NCBI RefSeq assembly: GCF_037113415.1
Contig: NZ_CP146608.1
Span: forward strand, 1,942,501-2,006,500
Direction of reading: 5' to 3'
From: Devosia sp. XK-2
GTDB lineage: Bacteria; Pseudomonadota; Alphaproteobacteria; Rhizobiales; Devosiaceae
Length of the DNA stretch: 64,000 nucleotides
The notes beneath the pieces were generated by a model that was given only the letters and a program-made list of their open reading frames with translations, did not search any database and was not told where the DNA came from. The translations under genes were made by a program, and so were the position numbers. This document shows, piece after piece, positions 1 through 9,386 of the stretch (its first letter is position 1; every line of letters starts with the position of its first letter).

Positions 1-364
1 CCTTGACCCCATCGGAGTCCAGAGCGGTCTGACCCATGGCACCACCGAGAATGACGAACTTCTGGTTCTTCTCGGCGAAGGCCGCTGCGATTTTTGGTGC
101 AGCGACGGGATCTTCCGCATAGGCGATGACGGTCGGGCCGGTGAACAGGCCCGAAATGTCCGCGACATCGGTTTCCTTCAGAGCGAGCTTGGCAAGGCGG
201 TTCTTGGCGACCTTGACCTTGCCGCCAGCCTTCTTGACCTGCACGCGCAGATCGGTGAAAGCGGCAACGGTCAGGCCGGTATTGTGCGCGACGACGATCG
301 ATCCAGCGCCCGCAAGGGCTTCCTGGAGCGAGGCGACGACTTCACGCTTTTCCGCTCTTTCCAA
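1..364 (-). CDS. rplJ: 50S ribosomal protein L10, 5' part only
   Basis: L10 anchors the L7/L12 stalk on the large ribosomal subunit and can repress its own mRNA. About 121 codons are present and the gene runs off the left edge. The protein begins MERAEKREVV and continues with the VVAHNTGLTV and VKVAKNRLAK segments typical of alphaproteobacterial L10. The start is a TTG at 364, in the usual position for this family and preceded by GGAG about 7 bases upstream; no ATG fits the conserved N-terminus. It is the most downstream gene seen of the secE-nusG-rplK-rplA-rplJ order and is separated from rplA by a long leader. Confidence 0.93.
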   Translation of the reverse strand, partial: MERAEKREVVASLQEALAGAGSIVVAHNTGLTVAAFTDLRVQVKKAGGKVKVAKNRLAKLALKETDVADISGLFTGPTVIAYAEDPVAAPKIAAAFAEKNQKFVILGGAMGQTALDSDGVK

Positions 365-723
365 TGCTAGTCTCCACAAATTGACCCCAAGGTGGAACAC
401 CAAGGAGCCATTGCCAATTGCTGCCCCCTGCCCTTTTGGGACCGGGGAACAACGGTTAGTGCCTGCCAACCGGGAGCCCGCTGGGGGCAACTGGCTTAGG
501 TTCGAACCTCAACCCCATGGGCCGTTCGGCCCGGAATTGGGTCTCACCCCGTCTATTGCTGGCTCCATCTGGAATTAACGGCGGAACGCCGGCCGGCAGT
601 CTCGGACAGGACTTTTTCAGCGTCAGGGCGAACCCTTCGGCCGAAATACCGGGCAATCGAAACTGCCCGGAATTTTGCGAGGAGCGCTATACGGCAATAA
701 AGCCCGCGCTCCTAGTCTTTTCT
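365..723 (-). promoter_or_regulatory. Long rplJ leader (probable L10 autoregulatory / attenuator region)
   Basis: This is a 359-base gap without a credible gene between rplA and rplJ, while the neighbouring ribosomal genes are only 6 bases apart. It holds several short stem-loops: CCGGGCA (649-655) pairs with TGCCCGG (664-670), and GGGCC (519-523) pairs with GGCCC (528-532). In other bacteria L10 or the L10-L12 complex binds a leader at this place to control rplJL translation. Position and structure support that role here; the binding site itself was not identified. Confidence 0.5.
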
Positions 724-1416
724 TCAGACGGCCGAAGACGGCTCGACATGAACGCCCGGGCCCATGGTCGAGGAAACCGCGACCTTCTTGACATAGGTGC
801 CCTTGGCGCCAGCAGGCTTGGACTTCTGCACGGCATCGGTGAAGGCCTTGATATTGGCCAGCAGCGCCTCTTCCGAGAACGACACCTTGCCAATACCGGC
901 ATGGATGATACCGGCCTTTTCAACGCGATATTCCACAGCGCCGCCCTTGGCAGCGCCAACGGCGCCCTTGACGTCCATGGTCACGGTGCCGACCTTGGGG
1001 TTCGGCATCAGGTTGCGCGGGCCCAGGATCTTACCCAGACGACCGACCAGCGGCATCATATCCGGCGTGGCAATGCAGCGATCGAACTCGATCTTGCCCG
1101 ACTGGATGGTTTCCATCAGCTCTTCGGCGCCGACAATGTCAGCACCAGCAGCGGTGGCCTCGTCAGCCTTGGCGCCACGAGCAAACACGGCGACACGAAC
1201 GGTCTTACCGGTGCCATTGGGCAGACTGACAACGCCGCGGACCATCTGGTCAGCGTGACGCGGGTCAACACCCAGGTTCATCGCGATCTCAACGGTTTCG
1301 TCGAACTTGGCGGAGGCCTTCGACTTCACCAGCTTAACAGCTTCTTCAAGCGAATAGAGCTTGTTGCGGTCGATGCCTTCACGGCCGGCGGCAACCTTCT
1401 TTGCGATCTTTGCCAT
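724..1416 (-). CDS. rplA: 50S ribosomal protein L1
   Basis: L1 binds 23S rRNA at the mobile L1 stalk next to the E site and usually also represses the L11 operon mRNA. The 230-residue product has the normal family length. It carries the N-terminal [13 protein letters not shown] stretch, the [11 protein letters not shown] segment and the highly conserved block [20 protein letters not shown] at about residues 130-149. It starts 6 bases after the rplK stop, so the two genes are co-transcribed and probably translationally coupled. Nothing unusual is seen. Confidence 0.98.
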   Translation of the reverse strand: MAKIAKKVAAGREGIDRNKLYSLEEAVKLVKSKASAKFDETVEIAMNLGVDPRHADQMVRGVVSLPNGTGKTVRVAVFARGAKADEATAAGADIVGAEELMETIQSGKIEFDRCIATPDMMPLVGRLGKILGPRNLMPNPKVGTVTMDVKGAVGAAKGGAVEYRVEKAGIIHAGIGKVSFSEEALLANIKAFTDAVQKSKPAGAKGTYVKKVAVSSTMGPGVHVEPSSAV

Positions 1417-1422
1417 TTGTTC

Positions 1423-1851
1423 TTAGCCCTCGACCTGGATGCCCATCGACCGGGCGGAACCGGCGATCATGCTCATTGCGGCCTCAACGTCGTCCGCGTT
1501 GAGATCCTTCATCTTCTTTTCGGCGATATCGCGCAGCTGAGCCTGCGTGATGGTGCCGGCGCTTTCCTTGCCCGGAAGCTTGGAGCCGGACTTGAGCTTC
1601 ATGGCCTGCTTGATGAAGTAGGTCACCGGCGGCTGCTTCATCTCGAAGGTGAAGCTCTTGTCCGCATAGGCGGTGATGATGGTCGGAATGGGCGAGCCCT
1701 TGTCGAGCTCCTGCGTAGCCGCATTGAAGGCCTTGCAGAATTCCATGATGTTCAGACCGCGCTGACCCAGCGCCGGACCGATCGGGGGCGACGGGGTGGC
1801 AGAGCCAGCCGGCACCTGGAGCTTGATATAGCCCACAATTTTCTTAGCCAT
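1423..1851 (-). CDS. rplK: 50S ribosomal protein L11
   Basis: L11 forms part of the GTPase-associated centre of the large subunit and is needed for RelA activation during the stringent response. The 142-residue protein has the family length. Typical features are the N-terminal [20 protein letters not shown], the [13 protein letters not shown] helix and the C-terminal RNA-binding part ending [10 protein letters not shown]. It follows nusG after a 118-base gap in the standard nusG-rplK-rplA order. Confidence 0.98.
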   Translation of the reverse strand: MAKKIVGYIKLQVPAGSATPSPPIGPALGQRGLNIMEFCKAFNAATQELDKGSPIPTIITAYADKSFTFEMKQPPVTYFIKQAMKLKSGSKLPGKESAGTITQAQLRDIAEKKMKDLNADDVEAAMSMIAGSARSMGIQVEG

Positions 1852-1969
1852 TTTGTTTCCTTTCAGTGGTCACGATTGACCGAGTAAGGCCGTGGTTCGG
1901 TTTCCTGACGCCGGCTAAAGCGCCATCCCCTTCCACGGGTTTTATCCGGCCTGGGCCGGATAGCTTTGG

Positions 1970-2500
1970 TCAGACCTTTTCGACCTGACCGTATTCGAGC
2001 TCCACAGGTGTGGGGCGACCGAAAATCGAGACCTCGACCTTGAGGCGGGAACGCTCTTCGTCCACCTCTTCGACGACGCCATTGAAGCTGGCAAACGGAC
2101 CGTCCGACACGCGAACATTCTCGCCCACTTCGAAACTGACGGAGGGCTTGGGATGATCCACGCCTTCCTGCACCTGCTGCAGGATGGACATGGCCTCGCT
2201 CTCCGAGATCGGCATCGGCTTGTTGTCCGAGCCAAGGAAGCCAGTGACCTTGGGCGTGTTCTTGATCAGATGGAATGCCTCGTCGGTCATGTCCATCTTC
2301 ACCAGCACATAGCCCGGAAAGAACTTGCGCTCCGTGTCGACCTTGCGGCCGCGACGGATCTCCACGACCTTCTCGGTCGGCACGATCACGTCTTCAAACA
2401 GGTGCTCGAGCTTCTTCTGAGCGACCTTGAGACGGATATCCTCCGCCACCTTGCGCTCGAAGTTCGAATACGCCTGAACGATGTACCAGCGCTTGGCCAT
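1970..2500 (-). CDS. nusG: Transcription termination/antitermination protein NusG
   Basis: NusG binds RNA polymerase through its N-terminal NGN domain and Rho or ribosomal protein S10 through its C-terminal KOW domain, so coupling transcription to termination or translation. The 176 residues match the usual size. The start MAKRWYIVQAYSNFERKVAE is the NGN domain, and ENVRVSDGPFASFNGVVEEV near residues 125-145 is the KOW motif. It lies between secE and rplK, the near-universal bacterial arrangement. Confidence 0.98.
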   Translation of the reverse strand: MAKRWYIVQAYSNFERKVAEDIRLKVAQKKLEHLFEDVIVPTEKVVEIRRGRKVDTERKFFPGYVLVKMDMTDEAFHLIKNTPKVTGFLGSDNKPMPISESEAMSILQQVQEGVDHPKPSVSFEVGENVRVSDGPFASFNGVVEEVDEERSRLKVEVSIFGRPTPVELEYGQVEKV

Positions 2501-2542
2501 AAAGGGTCGCCGCTCCCAATAACTTTTGTTGTAAGACCCGAC

Positions 2543-2737
2543 TTAGCGGATCGACAGCATCATAGACACGAGCCAGGAAATGATCTGGTCCGCCGCAAGA
2601 AAGAACAGGCTGGCCAGGATGACCAGTACCAGAACCATGATCGTGGAAATCACGATCTCGCTCCGGCCCGGCCAGGTGACCTTGCTGACTTCCGAGCGAA
2701 CCTGCTGGAAAAACTGGACTGGGTTCGTGCGGGCCAT
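2543..2737 (-). CDS. secE: Preprotein translocase subunit SecE
   Basis: SecE clamps SecY in the SecYEG channel of the inner membrane. I take the ATG at 2737, giving 64 residues that begin MARTNPVQFFQQVRSEVSKV; an upstream in-frame ATG would add 12 residues not seen in the family. The amphipathic part ends in the conserved VTWPGRSE motif, followed by one membrane helix rich in Ile, Val and Leu. Single-helix SecE of about 60-65 residues is normal in alphaproteobacteria. It is followed 42 bases later by nusG. Confidence 0.96.
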   Translation of the reverse strand: MARTNPVQFFQQVRSEVSKVTWPGRSEIVISTIMVLVLVILASLFFLAADQIISWLVSMMLSIR

Positions 2738-2994
2738 GGGCGTTTCTACTCGAATATCTTGGTGCAAAACCAAAGGCCGCGCAGGAATCCCGCACGGCTA
2801 GAGCGGGCTATCTAGAGGCTTTGCTTGCGGAATGCAACAGGCTTGGCAAAGGGAATCGCTGTTCTCAGCACCCCTCATTTCCGATCACATGTAAAGCATA
2901 AGTGGAAAAAGCGAACGAATCCCCCTTGCACGCCCGCATTGCTTGGCGTTGGATAGATTGTGCCCGGAATGTGGCAACGCTCGCGGAGGGAGCA

Positions 2995-3261
2995 ATGTCG
3001 TTCGAGGTCCTCGCCTGCCAACTCATGCATTTTGGCCCCCATGCCACCATTCCCGGCCGCATCACCGGTTCGGTGCGCGTGCGGATTCGCGAACGCTTCC
3101 ACGGCAATGTCACCGAATATGGCCTCAACCTGCCGGTGAAGGCCGATTGCGGCAAGGTTCCCCATGAGCAGGTGCGCACCGCGCTTTTGACGCATGCTGC
3201 CCACCAGCTCAACAAGCTCAAGGCCCGCCACAGCGAGAAAATGCCCGTCGCGGCGGAGTAA
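2995..3261 (+). CDS. Small conserved hypothetical protein (88 aa)
   Basis: This short protein of unknown function is encoded opposite to the secE operon, between secE and tRNA-Trp. The ATG at 2995 is preceded by an excellent ribosome-binding site (GGAGGGAG at 2986-2993), so I prefer it to an upstream start. The product is soluble and mildly basic, begins MSFEVLACQLMHFGPHATIP and has no signal peptide, membrane helix or metal motif that I recognise. The strong Shine-Dalgarno and sensible composition support a real gene. The function is not known to me. Confidence 0.7.
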   Translation: MSFEVLACQLMHFGPHATIPGRITGSVRVRIRERFHGNVTEYGLNLPVKADCGKVPHEQVRTALLTHAAHQLNKLKARHSEKMPVAAE

Positions 3262-3560
3262 AACGTAACCGTTCGGCAACGGATTTTCCGCCGCGAGACA
3301 AGGCACTTCGCACCCGCGCACACAAAAAGTCCCCTGCCCGCAACCTTTGCTGTCACAGCGCGTTTTTATGCGGCAGGACTTGCCTCCTGCGACCTCCAAC
3401 GTCAGTCCCCGGATCCCATGCACTCCCGACCCCTACCGGGGACTGGCTCTTTTTTTTTTTTCTTCGCAGCCAGATGAAAGTCCGGTCCACAAGCGGCATG
3501 ATAGCGCTTTGGTGGGAATTGCGGACTGGAGACCTCTCGACAGTCACGCATATTTGGGCC
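3262..3560. other. Gene-free gap with a 12-T homopolymer
   Basis: No convincing gene lies here. A run of 12 T (3450-3461) sits between CTGGCT (3443-3448) and AGCCAG (3468-3473), so the tract lies in the loop of a possible 6-bp stem. The gap lies downstream of tRNA-Trp on the minus strand and should also hold the start of the secE transcript; no promoter was identified. The homopolymer is a likely slippage or sequencing-error spot. Confidence 0.4.
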
Positions 3561-3636
3561 TGGCAGGGGCTGGGGGACTCGAACCCACGACCCTCGGTTT
3601 TGGAGACCGATGCTCTACCAACTGAGCTAAACCCCT
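3561..3636 (-). tRNA. tRNA-Trp (anticodon CCA)
   Basis: The 76-base gene folds into a normal cloverleaf when read on the minus strand. The acceptor stem AGGGGTT pairs with AGCCCCT, the D-arm is TAGCTCAGTTGGTAGAGCA, the anticodon loop reads CTCCAAA (anticodon CCA), and the T-arm has GTTCGAG. The 3' CCA is encoded (3561-3563 on the opposite strand). A tRNA-Trp gene immediately upstream of secE is common in alphaproteobacteria. Confidence 0.97.
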
Positions 3637-4007
3637 TCAGGCGAGGCCGTGTCTAATGGCAAAGCGCCAAGGATGCAAGTGTCAGTTTGAGCGACCTGCG
3701 TCCCATTCACAAGCAAGGTCGTCCCGCGGCGGCAGAACGGCCGATATAGCCCCTTCCGGCCCCGCCACGGCACCCGGCCGGCCACATCCCCAGGACCGGC
3801 TTCCATCACGTCGCTACTATGGAGTACGGTAGACGCCTTGGCGAAGTTGGGGGGGCGACGTCAGACCATGCGTGACATGGACGACCGAAGCGCAGTTGTC
3901 ATGCTGCAGGCCGCGCAGTGTCTCGAGTATCCTGGCGCGCTGCAATGCGTTCGCCATCGAATCCGGTCCGTCCCGATCGGGCGCACGGCGTCTCCATCGA
4001 TAAGCCT

Positions 4008-4118
4008 GTCGCCGGCAAACTCGCCCCGCCGTCTGGGGCATCGCCACAATGGCCCGTTCCGATCGAAATCGATCAGGACCGCATCCACCTGTTCGACCCC
4101 GAAGCGACCAAGGCCATC
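4008..4118 (+). pseudogene. Possible C-terminal remnant of a MalK/UgpC-type sugar ABC ATPase
   Basis: The 524-base gap between tRNA-Trp and the dehydratase gene contains no intact gene. In the dehydratase's own frame, directly upstream, the translation ends with [16 protein letters not shown]. That looks like the last strand of the TOBE domain of CUT1 sugar ATPases; the intact ATPase at 37727-38821 ends in the comparable SKVNLFDAQTGRRV. No Walker or signature motif is present upstream, so only the tail would remain, and the expected stop codon is missing. This is a short match judged by eye and could be chance. Confidence 0.35.
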
Positions 4119-4160
4119 ACGGCCGGCCAACCTTCCATTTTGAGTTTTTTGAGCATCATC

Positions 4161-5510
4161 ATGAACACGCACGCCGCCGCCCTCGACCACGTCAACACCG
4201 CGTCCCGCCCCTCGGACCTGCGCATCACGGATATGCGGGTAGCCGAAATTGTTGGCGCCCCTTTCACCACGGCCATCCTGAAGATCTACACCAATCAGGG
4301 TCTGGTCGGTCTTGGTGAGGTTCGGGACGGTGCCAGCGCCACCTATGCCCTGATGCTCAAGAGCCGGCTCCTGGGCGAAAATCCCTGCGACGTCGACAGG
4401 CTGTTCCGCCGCATAAAGCAGTTTGGCGGCCATGGGCGGCAGGGTGGCGGCGTTTCGGCCGTCGAAATCGCGCTCTGGGACCTGGCCGGCAAGGCCTATG
4501 GCGTGCCGATCTACCAGATGCTGGGCGGCAAGTTCCGCGACAAGGTACGGATGTATTGCGATACCGACGCCTCGGTTCCCAGCGGGACCGAGACCGGAAG
4601 GCGGCTCAAGGAACGCATGGATCTCGGCTTCACCTTCCTCAAGATGGATCTGGGCCTGATGCAGATCGTCGACACGCCCGGCTCGGTGGTCGCGCCTGCC
4701 GGCTCATTGGAAGGCTATCGTATCCACCCCAAGCGCGGCACGGGCAAAACCCTGGAGGACCGCCGGGCGCGCAATGCAGTCTATGATGTCCACAATGTCC
4801 GCCATCCCTTTACCGGCCTCAATTTCACCGAGAAAGGCCTGGAGCTGCTCGAGGACTATATTTACCAGGTGCGCGAGGTCATCGGCTACGAGGTGCCCCT
4901 TGCCATCGACCATGTGGGGCATATTTCCCTGCAAAGCGGCATACGCCTGGCCAGGCGCATCGAGAAATACGCGCCGGCCTGGCTCGAGGATGTCATTCCC
5001 TGGCAATATGCCGATCAGTACCGCCAACTACAGCAGGCCACCACGGTGCCGATCTGCACCGGCGAGGACATCTACCTCAAGGAGGGGTTCGAGCCACTCC
5101 TGAATTCCGGCATTGCCGTCATTCACCCTGACCTGTTGACCTCGGGAGGCATTCTCGAAACCAAGAAGATTGGCGATGCCGCCCAGGATAAGGGTATCGC
5201 GATGGCCGTACATATGGCTGAAAGTCCTGTCGCCTGCATGGCCGCGGCGCATATGGCGGTCGCCACCGAAAACTTCATGGCGCTCGAATATCACTCGGTC
5301 GATGTCGACTGGTGGGACGATGTCGCCATCGGCCTGCCCAAGCCCCTGGTCAAAGACGGCTTCATCACCGTGCCGGACAAGCCTGGCCTGGGCATTGATG
5401 ACATAGACGATGCCGTCATCAGCCAGCATCTGCAGGACGGCGTCACCGGCATCTGGCAGCCGACCGACCATTGGGACCACGAATATAGCTGGGACCGGAC
5501 CTGGAGCTGA
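4161..5510 (+). CDS. Enolase-superfamily sugar-acid dehydratase (mandelate racemase/muconate lactonizing type)
   Basis: The 449-residue cytoplasmic enzyme belongs to the family that abstracts a proton alpha to a carboxylate, usually dehydrating aldonates or uronic-acid derivatives with Mg2+. Visible features are the capping domain ([25 protein letters not shown]), [19 protein letters not shown] at about residue 100, and three metal-ligand regions in order: [18 protein letters not shown] and [24 protein letters not shown] near residue 355 fits the catalytic histidine region. I chose the ATG at 4161 because upstream codons in the same frame look like another gene's remnant. The RraA-like gene 70 bases downstream is a plausible partner. 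The substrate is unknown. Confidence 0.85.
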   Translation: MNTHAAALDHVNTASRPSDLRITDMRVAEIVGAPFTTAILKIYTNQGLVGLGEVRDGASATYALMLKSRLLGENPCDVDRLFRRIKQFGGHGRQGGGVSAVEIALWDLAGKAYGVPIYQMLGGKFRDKVRMYCDTDASVPSGTETGRRLKERMDLGFTFLKMDLGLMQIVDTPGSVVAPAGSLEGYRIHPKRGTGKTLEDRRARNAVYDVHNVRHPFTGLNFTEKGLELLEDYIYQVREVIGYEVPLAIDHVGHISLQSGIRLARRIEKYAPAWLEDVIPWQYADQYRQLQQATTVPICTGEDIYLKEGFEPLLNSGIAVIHPDLLTSGGILETKKIGDAAQDKGIAMAVHMAESPVACMAAAHMAVATENFMALEYHSVDVDWWDDVAIGLPKPLVKDGFITVPDKPGLGIDDIDDAVISQHLQDGVTGIWQPTDHWDHEYSWDRTWS

Positions 5511-5580
5511 CCGGCCCGAAGCCCCCAAAACCGGGACCACCAAGCAAATATTCCCAATATTCCATTGTAGGATGATTTGA

Positions 5581-6330
5581 ATGACCCACACACCCGACAT
5601 CACCCGTCCCCCAAAGGAACTGGTCGACGGCATCCTGGCCCTTGGCGCCGCCCTTGCCTCGTCAACCCTGGCCCATATGGGTGTTCGCAATTGCCACTTG
5701 CTGGGACCGGTTGCCCAGCAATCCGGCAAGGCCATCGCCGGTCCGGCATTGACCCTGCAGTGCATGCCCAAGCGCGAAGATCTATATGACGAAGCCGAAT
5801 ATGCTGACCCTGAAAAGCAGCTACACCGGCATGTGCTCTATCACGTTCAGGCGGGCGACATTGTCGTTGTGGATGCGCGCGGCGACATGTCCTCGGGTAT
5901 TTTCGGGGATATGATGTCGACCTATTTCAAGGGCCGTGGCGGTGCCGGCATAGTGGTAGACGGCTGCCTGCGCGACCGCCCCAACCTGAGCAAGCTGGAC
6001 GTCCCCGTCTGGATCAGGGGATGGACACCCAATTTTCACACACAGACCAATATCATGCCCTTTGCGGTCAACACGCCGATTGCCTGCGGCGGTGTCCTCG
6101 TCATGCCCGGCGATATTATCGTTGCCGACGACGACGGGGCCGTTTGCGTGCCCTCTGCGCTGGCCGCGAAAGTCATTGAGGAGGCCAATCGGAGCCACGA
6201 CTGGGAAGACTTCTCCCGCATAAAATTGCAGGCCGGCGAGCCTCTGCAGCGCTATTACCCGCTCCACAACGATGCCCGGGCCGAATACGAGGAGTGGCGA
6301 AAGCTCAACCCTGTGAAAACCGGCAAATAG
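5581..6330 (+). CDS. RraA-family protein (HMG/oxaloacetate aldolase-like)
   Basis: Members of this fold cleave 4-hydroxy-4-methyl-2-oxoglutarate or similar 2-oxo acids, decarboxylate oxaloacetate, or (true RraA) inhibit RNase E. The 249 residues include GDIVVVDARGDMSSGIFGDM and the substrate/metal region GIVVDGCLRDRPN, with the Arg-Asp pair found in the aldolases. At 249 residues it is longer than RraA regulators (about 160), which favours an enzyme. AGGAT at 5571-5575 precedes the ATG. Its place after a sugar-acid dehydratase suggests it acts on that enzyme's 2-keto product; this is inference from context. Confidence 0.8.
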   Translation: MTHTPDITRPPKELVDGILALGAALASSTLAHMGVRNCHLLGPVAQQSGKAIAGPALTLQCMPKREDLYDEAEYADPEKQLHRHVLYHVQAGDIVVVDARGDMSSGIFGDMMSTYFKGRGGAGIVVDGCLRDRPNLSKLDVPVWIRGWTPNFHTQTNIMPFAVNTPIACGGVLVMPGDIIVADDDGAVCVPSALAAKVIEEANRSHDWEDFSRIKLQAGEPLQRYYPLHNDARAEYEEWRKLNPVKTGK

Positions 6331-6382
6331 GTCGCCAACCACAGATCGCCGGAAAGGGAAACTGGCCAAGGGCCAGACAGGC

Positions 6383-6411
6383 CGATACCGCCGGCACAGC
6401 CGGCGGTATCG
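6383..6411. terminator. Bidirectional terminator hairpin between convergent genes
   Basis: A perfect 13-bp inverted repeat, CGATACCGCCGGC and its complement around the loop ACA, lies between the RraA-like gene (ends 6330) and gguB (ends 6424). No strong T-tract follows on either strand, so it may work as a transcript-end stabiliser as much as an intrinsic terminator. Confidence 0.75.
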
Positions 6412-6423
6412 TATTCGCTTTGA

Positions 6424-7704
6424 TCAGGCAGACCGGTTCTTGTTGTAGAGATCGAAGAACACGGCGGCGAGCAGGACCACGCCCTTGATCATCTGCTGCC
6501 AATCGATGTTCACGCCCATGATCGACATGCCGTTATTCATCACACCCATGATGAAGGCGCCGATCACTGCGCCCGCAACCTGACCGACACCGCCCAGCGC
6601 CGAAGCGCCGCCAATGAACACGGCCGCGATCACGTCCAGCTCCAGCCCCTGCCCCGCTTTCGGCGTCGCCGAATTGAGGCGGGCCGCATAGATCATGCCG
6701 GCCAGAGCCGCCAGGGCGCCCATAATGGCAAAGATATAGAATGTGGTCCGCTCGGTCTTGATGCCCGAAAGTGCCGCAGCCTTGAGATTGCCACCCAGCG
6801 CATAGATGCGGCGGCCAAAGGTCAGGCGCTTGGTCATGAAGACGAAGAAGGCGATCAGCACGCCCATCACAACCAGCACGTTCGGCAGGCCGCGATAGGA
6901 CGCCAGCATATAGGCAAAGAACAGCACCAGCGCCGCAATCACAACGTTCTTGATCACGAACAGGCTGAACGGCTCGACATCATAACCGCGCGCGATGCGA
7001 CGGGCGCGGCCGCGGATGGCAAAGAAGACCATGCCGACAATGGCCAGGATCGCAATGACCATGGTGGTGGAATGCAGCACCACATTCTGCCCGTTCTCGG
7101 CCAGCCAGGGCATGGTGATCGGTCCCACGATATCGGGAATGAAGCCTGCCGAAAGCATCTGGAACTCGGCCGGGAACGGCCCCACCGATTTGCCCGCCAG
7201 GATAGCCAGCGACAGCCCCTTGAAGATCAGCATGCCCGCCAGCGTCACGATAAACGCCGGGATCTTGTAATAAGCGATCAGATAGCCCTGCGCCGCGCCA
7301 ATGACGGCGCCCGCAAGCAGGCAGATAGCCCCCGCCACGATCGGATGGGACAGGAACGCCAATTCGGGCGGCAGATCCCAACCCACCATCAGCATGGCCG
7401 CGAGCGCGCCGATAAAGCCGGAGACCGAACCGACCGAAAGGTCGATATGGCCGGCCACAATCACCAGCAGCATGCCCAGCGCCATCACGATGATATAGCT
7501 GTTCTGCAGGATGATATTGGTCAGGTTGACCGGTTTGAACAGCACGCCATTGGTGAAATACTGAAAGAACAGCATGATCAGGATCAGCGCGAGCAACAGG
7601 CCGTAATCGCGCATATTGGCCCGCAGGGCGCCAAGCAATGTCAGTTCATGGGCCTGAGCCGGCTGGGCCGCAGAGGTTCCGGTCGGTGCGGTTTCGGTGG
7701 TCAT
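6424..7704 (-). CDS. gguB: Multiple-monosaccharide ABC transporter permease GguB/MmsB
   Basis: This inner-membrane permease of the CUT2 class (426 residues) pairs with GguA and the binding protein ChvE, importing galactose, arabinose, glucose, xylose and related sugars in rhizobia and Agrobacterium. About ten hydrophobic helices are visible. Conserved CUT2 segments are [20 protein letters not shown] near residue 85 and [31 protein letters not shown] near residue 360. Its ATG lies inside the end of gguA (7701-7704 overlap), so the two are translationally coupled. It is the last gene of the chvE operon, and a strong hairpin follows at 6383-6411. Confidence 0.93.
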   Translation of the reverse strand: MTTETAPTGTSAAQPAQAHELTLLGALRANMRDYGLLLALILIMLFFQYFTNGVLFKPVNLTNIILQNSYIIVMALGMLLVIVAGHIDLSVGSVSGFIGALAAMLMVGWDLPPELAFLSHPIVAGAICLLAGAVIGAAQGYLIAYYKIPAFIVTLAGMLIFKGLSLAILAGKSVGPFPAEFQMLSAGFIPDIVGPITMPWLAENGQNVVLHSTTMVIAILAIVGMVFFAIRGRARRIARGYDVEPFSLFVIKNVVIAALVLFFAYMLASYRGLPNVLVVMGVLIAFFVFMTKRLTFGRRIYALGGNLKAAALSGIKTERTTFYIFAIMGALAALAGMIYAARLNSATPKAGQGLELDVIAAVFIGGASALGGVGQVAGAVIGAFIMGVMNNGMSIMGVNIDWQQMIKGVVLLAAVFFDLYNKNRSA

Positions 7705-9233
7705 GAGGCTTTTCCTTCGGCGCGCACGATGGAGCGCATGATCTTTTCCTGGCTCGCTTCGCTGGTGGGCATTTCACCCACGATGCGGCCTTCATTCATA
7801 ACATAGAGGCGGTCGGTAATGCCGAGCAGCTCGGGCATTTCCGAGGAGATCACCAGGATCGCCTTCCCCTGGGCAGCGAGCTGGTTGATGATGGTGTAGA
7901 TTTCATATTTGGCGCCGACATCGATGCCGCGCGTCGGCTCGTCCAGGATCAGCACATCCGGATTGGCATAGAGCCATTTGCTCAGCACCACCTTCTGCTG
8001 ATTGCCGCCCGACAGGTTGCCCACCACCTGATAGACGCTCGAGGAGCGGATATTGGTCTTCTTGCGATAGTCATTGGCGGCGTCGAGCTCGGCCAGATCG
8101 TCAATCACGCCCCACCGGGACACGCCGAGCAGATTGGCGATGGTGGTATTGTGCTTGATATGGTCGATCAGGTTCAGACCATAGGTTTTGCGGTCCTCTG
8201 TGGCATAGGCAATGCCGTTGCGGATCGATTTGTCGACAGTCGAGGTATCGACCTTCTGACCGTTGACGAACACCTCGCCCGAGATCTTCTGACCATAGGA
8301 TTTGCCGAAGACACTCATGGCAAATTCCGTGCGCCCCGATCCCATCAGCCCGGCAATGCCGACAACCTCGCCCTTGCGCAGGTTGATATTGACGTCGCGG
8401 ATGATTTGCCGATCACGATGCTGCGGATGGAAGACGTTCCAGTTCTTCACCTCCAGCACCACCTCGCCGACCTTGGGCGTGCGGGCCGGATAGCGGTCAT
8501 TCAGGGCCCGGCCCACCATCGAGGTGATGATCCGGTCCTCGGTGATATCCTCGGTATTCATGGTCTCGATGGCCCGCCCGTCGCGGATAACGGTCACGCG
8601 GTCGGCAATGCGGGAGATCTCGTTCAGCTTGTGGCTGATAATGATCGAGGTAATGCCCTGCTTCTTGAATTCGAGCAGCAGGTCGAGCAACGCCTGGCTG
8701 TCCTTTTCGGAGAGCGACGCCGTCGGCTCATCCAGGATCAGCAGTTGAACCTGCTTGGAGAGCGCCTTAGCGATCTCGACAAGCTGTTGCTTGCCCACGC
8801 CGATATTGGTGATCAGCGTATCGGGGTCCTCGTTCAGACCCACCATCTTGAGCAGCTTGCGCGCGCCGTCGCGCGTTTCATCCCAGTCGATGACGCCGTT
8901 CCTGGCCTGCTCATTGCCCAGAAAGATATTCTCGGCAATCGAGAGCAGCGGCACCAGCGCCAGCTCCTGATGGATGATGACAATGCCCTTATGCTCACTG
9001 TCGCTGATCGATTTGAAGTGCTGTTCTTCGCCCTGATAGATGATCTGACCTTCATAGGAGCCAGAGGGATAGACCCCGCTCAGCACCTTCATCAGGGTGG
9101 ACTTGCCCGCGCCGTTCTCGCCGCAAATGGCGTGAATTTCGCCTTCGCGCACATCCAGATTGACGTCCGAGAGCGCCTTGACGCCGGGAAAGGTCTTGGT
9201 GATGCCGCGCATCTCCAGAATGGTCTTGGTCAT
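7701..9233 (-). CDS. gguA: Multiple-monosaccharide ABC transporter ATP-binding protein GguA/MmsA
   Basis: A CUT2-type ATPase with two fused nucleotide-binding domains (510 residues) that energises sugar import through GguB. Domain 1 has the Walker [13 protein letters not shown] near residue 40 and Walker [16 protein letters not shown] near 165. Domain 2 keeps the signature [15 protein letters not shown] and [19 protein letters not shown] near 410-440, but its Walker A region reads [15 protein letters not shown] and lacks the GKS/T lysine. That degeneracy is normal for this class, where only one site hydrolyses ATP. It follows chvE after a 153-base gap containing a stem-loop. Confidence 0.95.
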   Translation of the reverse strand: MTKTILEMRGITKTFPGVKALSDVNLDVREGEIHAICGENGAGKSTLMKVLSGVYPSGSYEGQIIYQGEEQHFKSISDSEHKGIVIIHQELALVPLLSIAENIFLGNEQARNGVIDWDETRDGARKLLKMVGLNEDPDTLITNIGVGKQQLVEIAKALSKQVQLLILDEPTASLSEKDSQALLDLLLEFKKQGITSIIISHKLNEISRIADRVTVIRDGRAIETMNTEDITEDRIITSMVGRALNDRYPARTPKVGEVVLEVKNWNVFHPQHRDRQIIRDVNINLRKGEVVGIAGLMGSGRTEFAMSVFGKSYGQKISGEVFVNGQKVDTSTVDKSIRNGIAYATEDRKTYGLNLIDHIKHNTTIANLLGVSRWGVIDDLAELDAANDYRKKTNIRSSSVYQVVGNLSGGNQQKVVLSKWLYANPDVLILDEPTRGIDVGAKYEIYTIINQLAAQGKAILVISSEMPELLGITDRLYVMNEGRIVGEMPTSEASQEKIMRSIVRAEGKAS

Positions 9234-9346
9234 GCTGACCCTGTCATTTCAACCACCGAAAATGGGTTCACCCGGGCCTCGCCCGAAAAACCCGGCCTTC
9301 CGAACGTGAACCGCTCGTCGGAAAACCCGGTGAATCATGTTTGAAA

Positions 9347-9370
9347 GGGACCCCGCAAAGACGGGGCCCC
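9347..9370 (-). promoter_or_regulatory. Stem-loop between chvE and gguA
   Basis: GGGACCCCG (9347-9355) pairs with CGGGGCCCC (9362-9370) in a 9-bp stem with one G-U pair and a 6-base loop. It starts 17 bases after the chvE stop. Such a structure after a binding-protein gene usually protects the upstream mRNA and lets only part of transcription continue into the ATPase and permease genes. Confidence 0.7.
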
Positions 9371-9386
9371 TCGCTTATTGCGCCGC

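Noticed and set aside
495..515. GGTTCGAACCT in the rplJ leader, resembling a tRNA T-arm
   Set aside because: No acceptor, D-arm or anticodon stem can be built around it; it is only a short palindrome within the leader.
517..1887. A long plus-strand frame over rplA and rplK
   Set aside because: It is antisense to two unmistakable ribosomal protein genes; GC-rich DNA often leaves the opposite strand open.
3861..4433. A 190-codon minus-strand frame over the gap before the dehydratase
   Set aside because: It has no recognisable domain or ribosome-binding site and runs antisense into the dehydratase gene.
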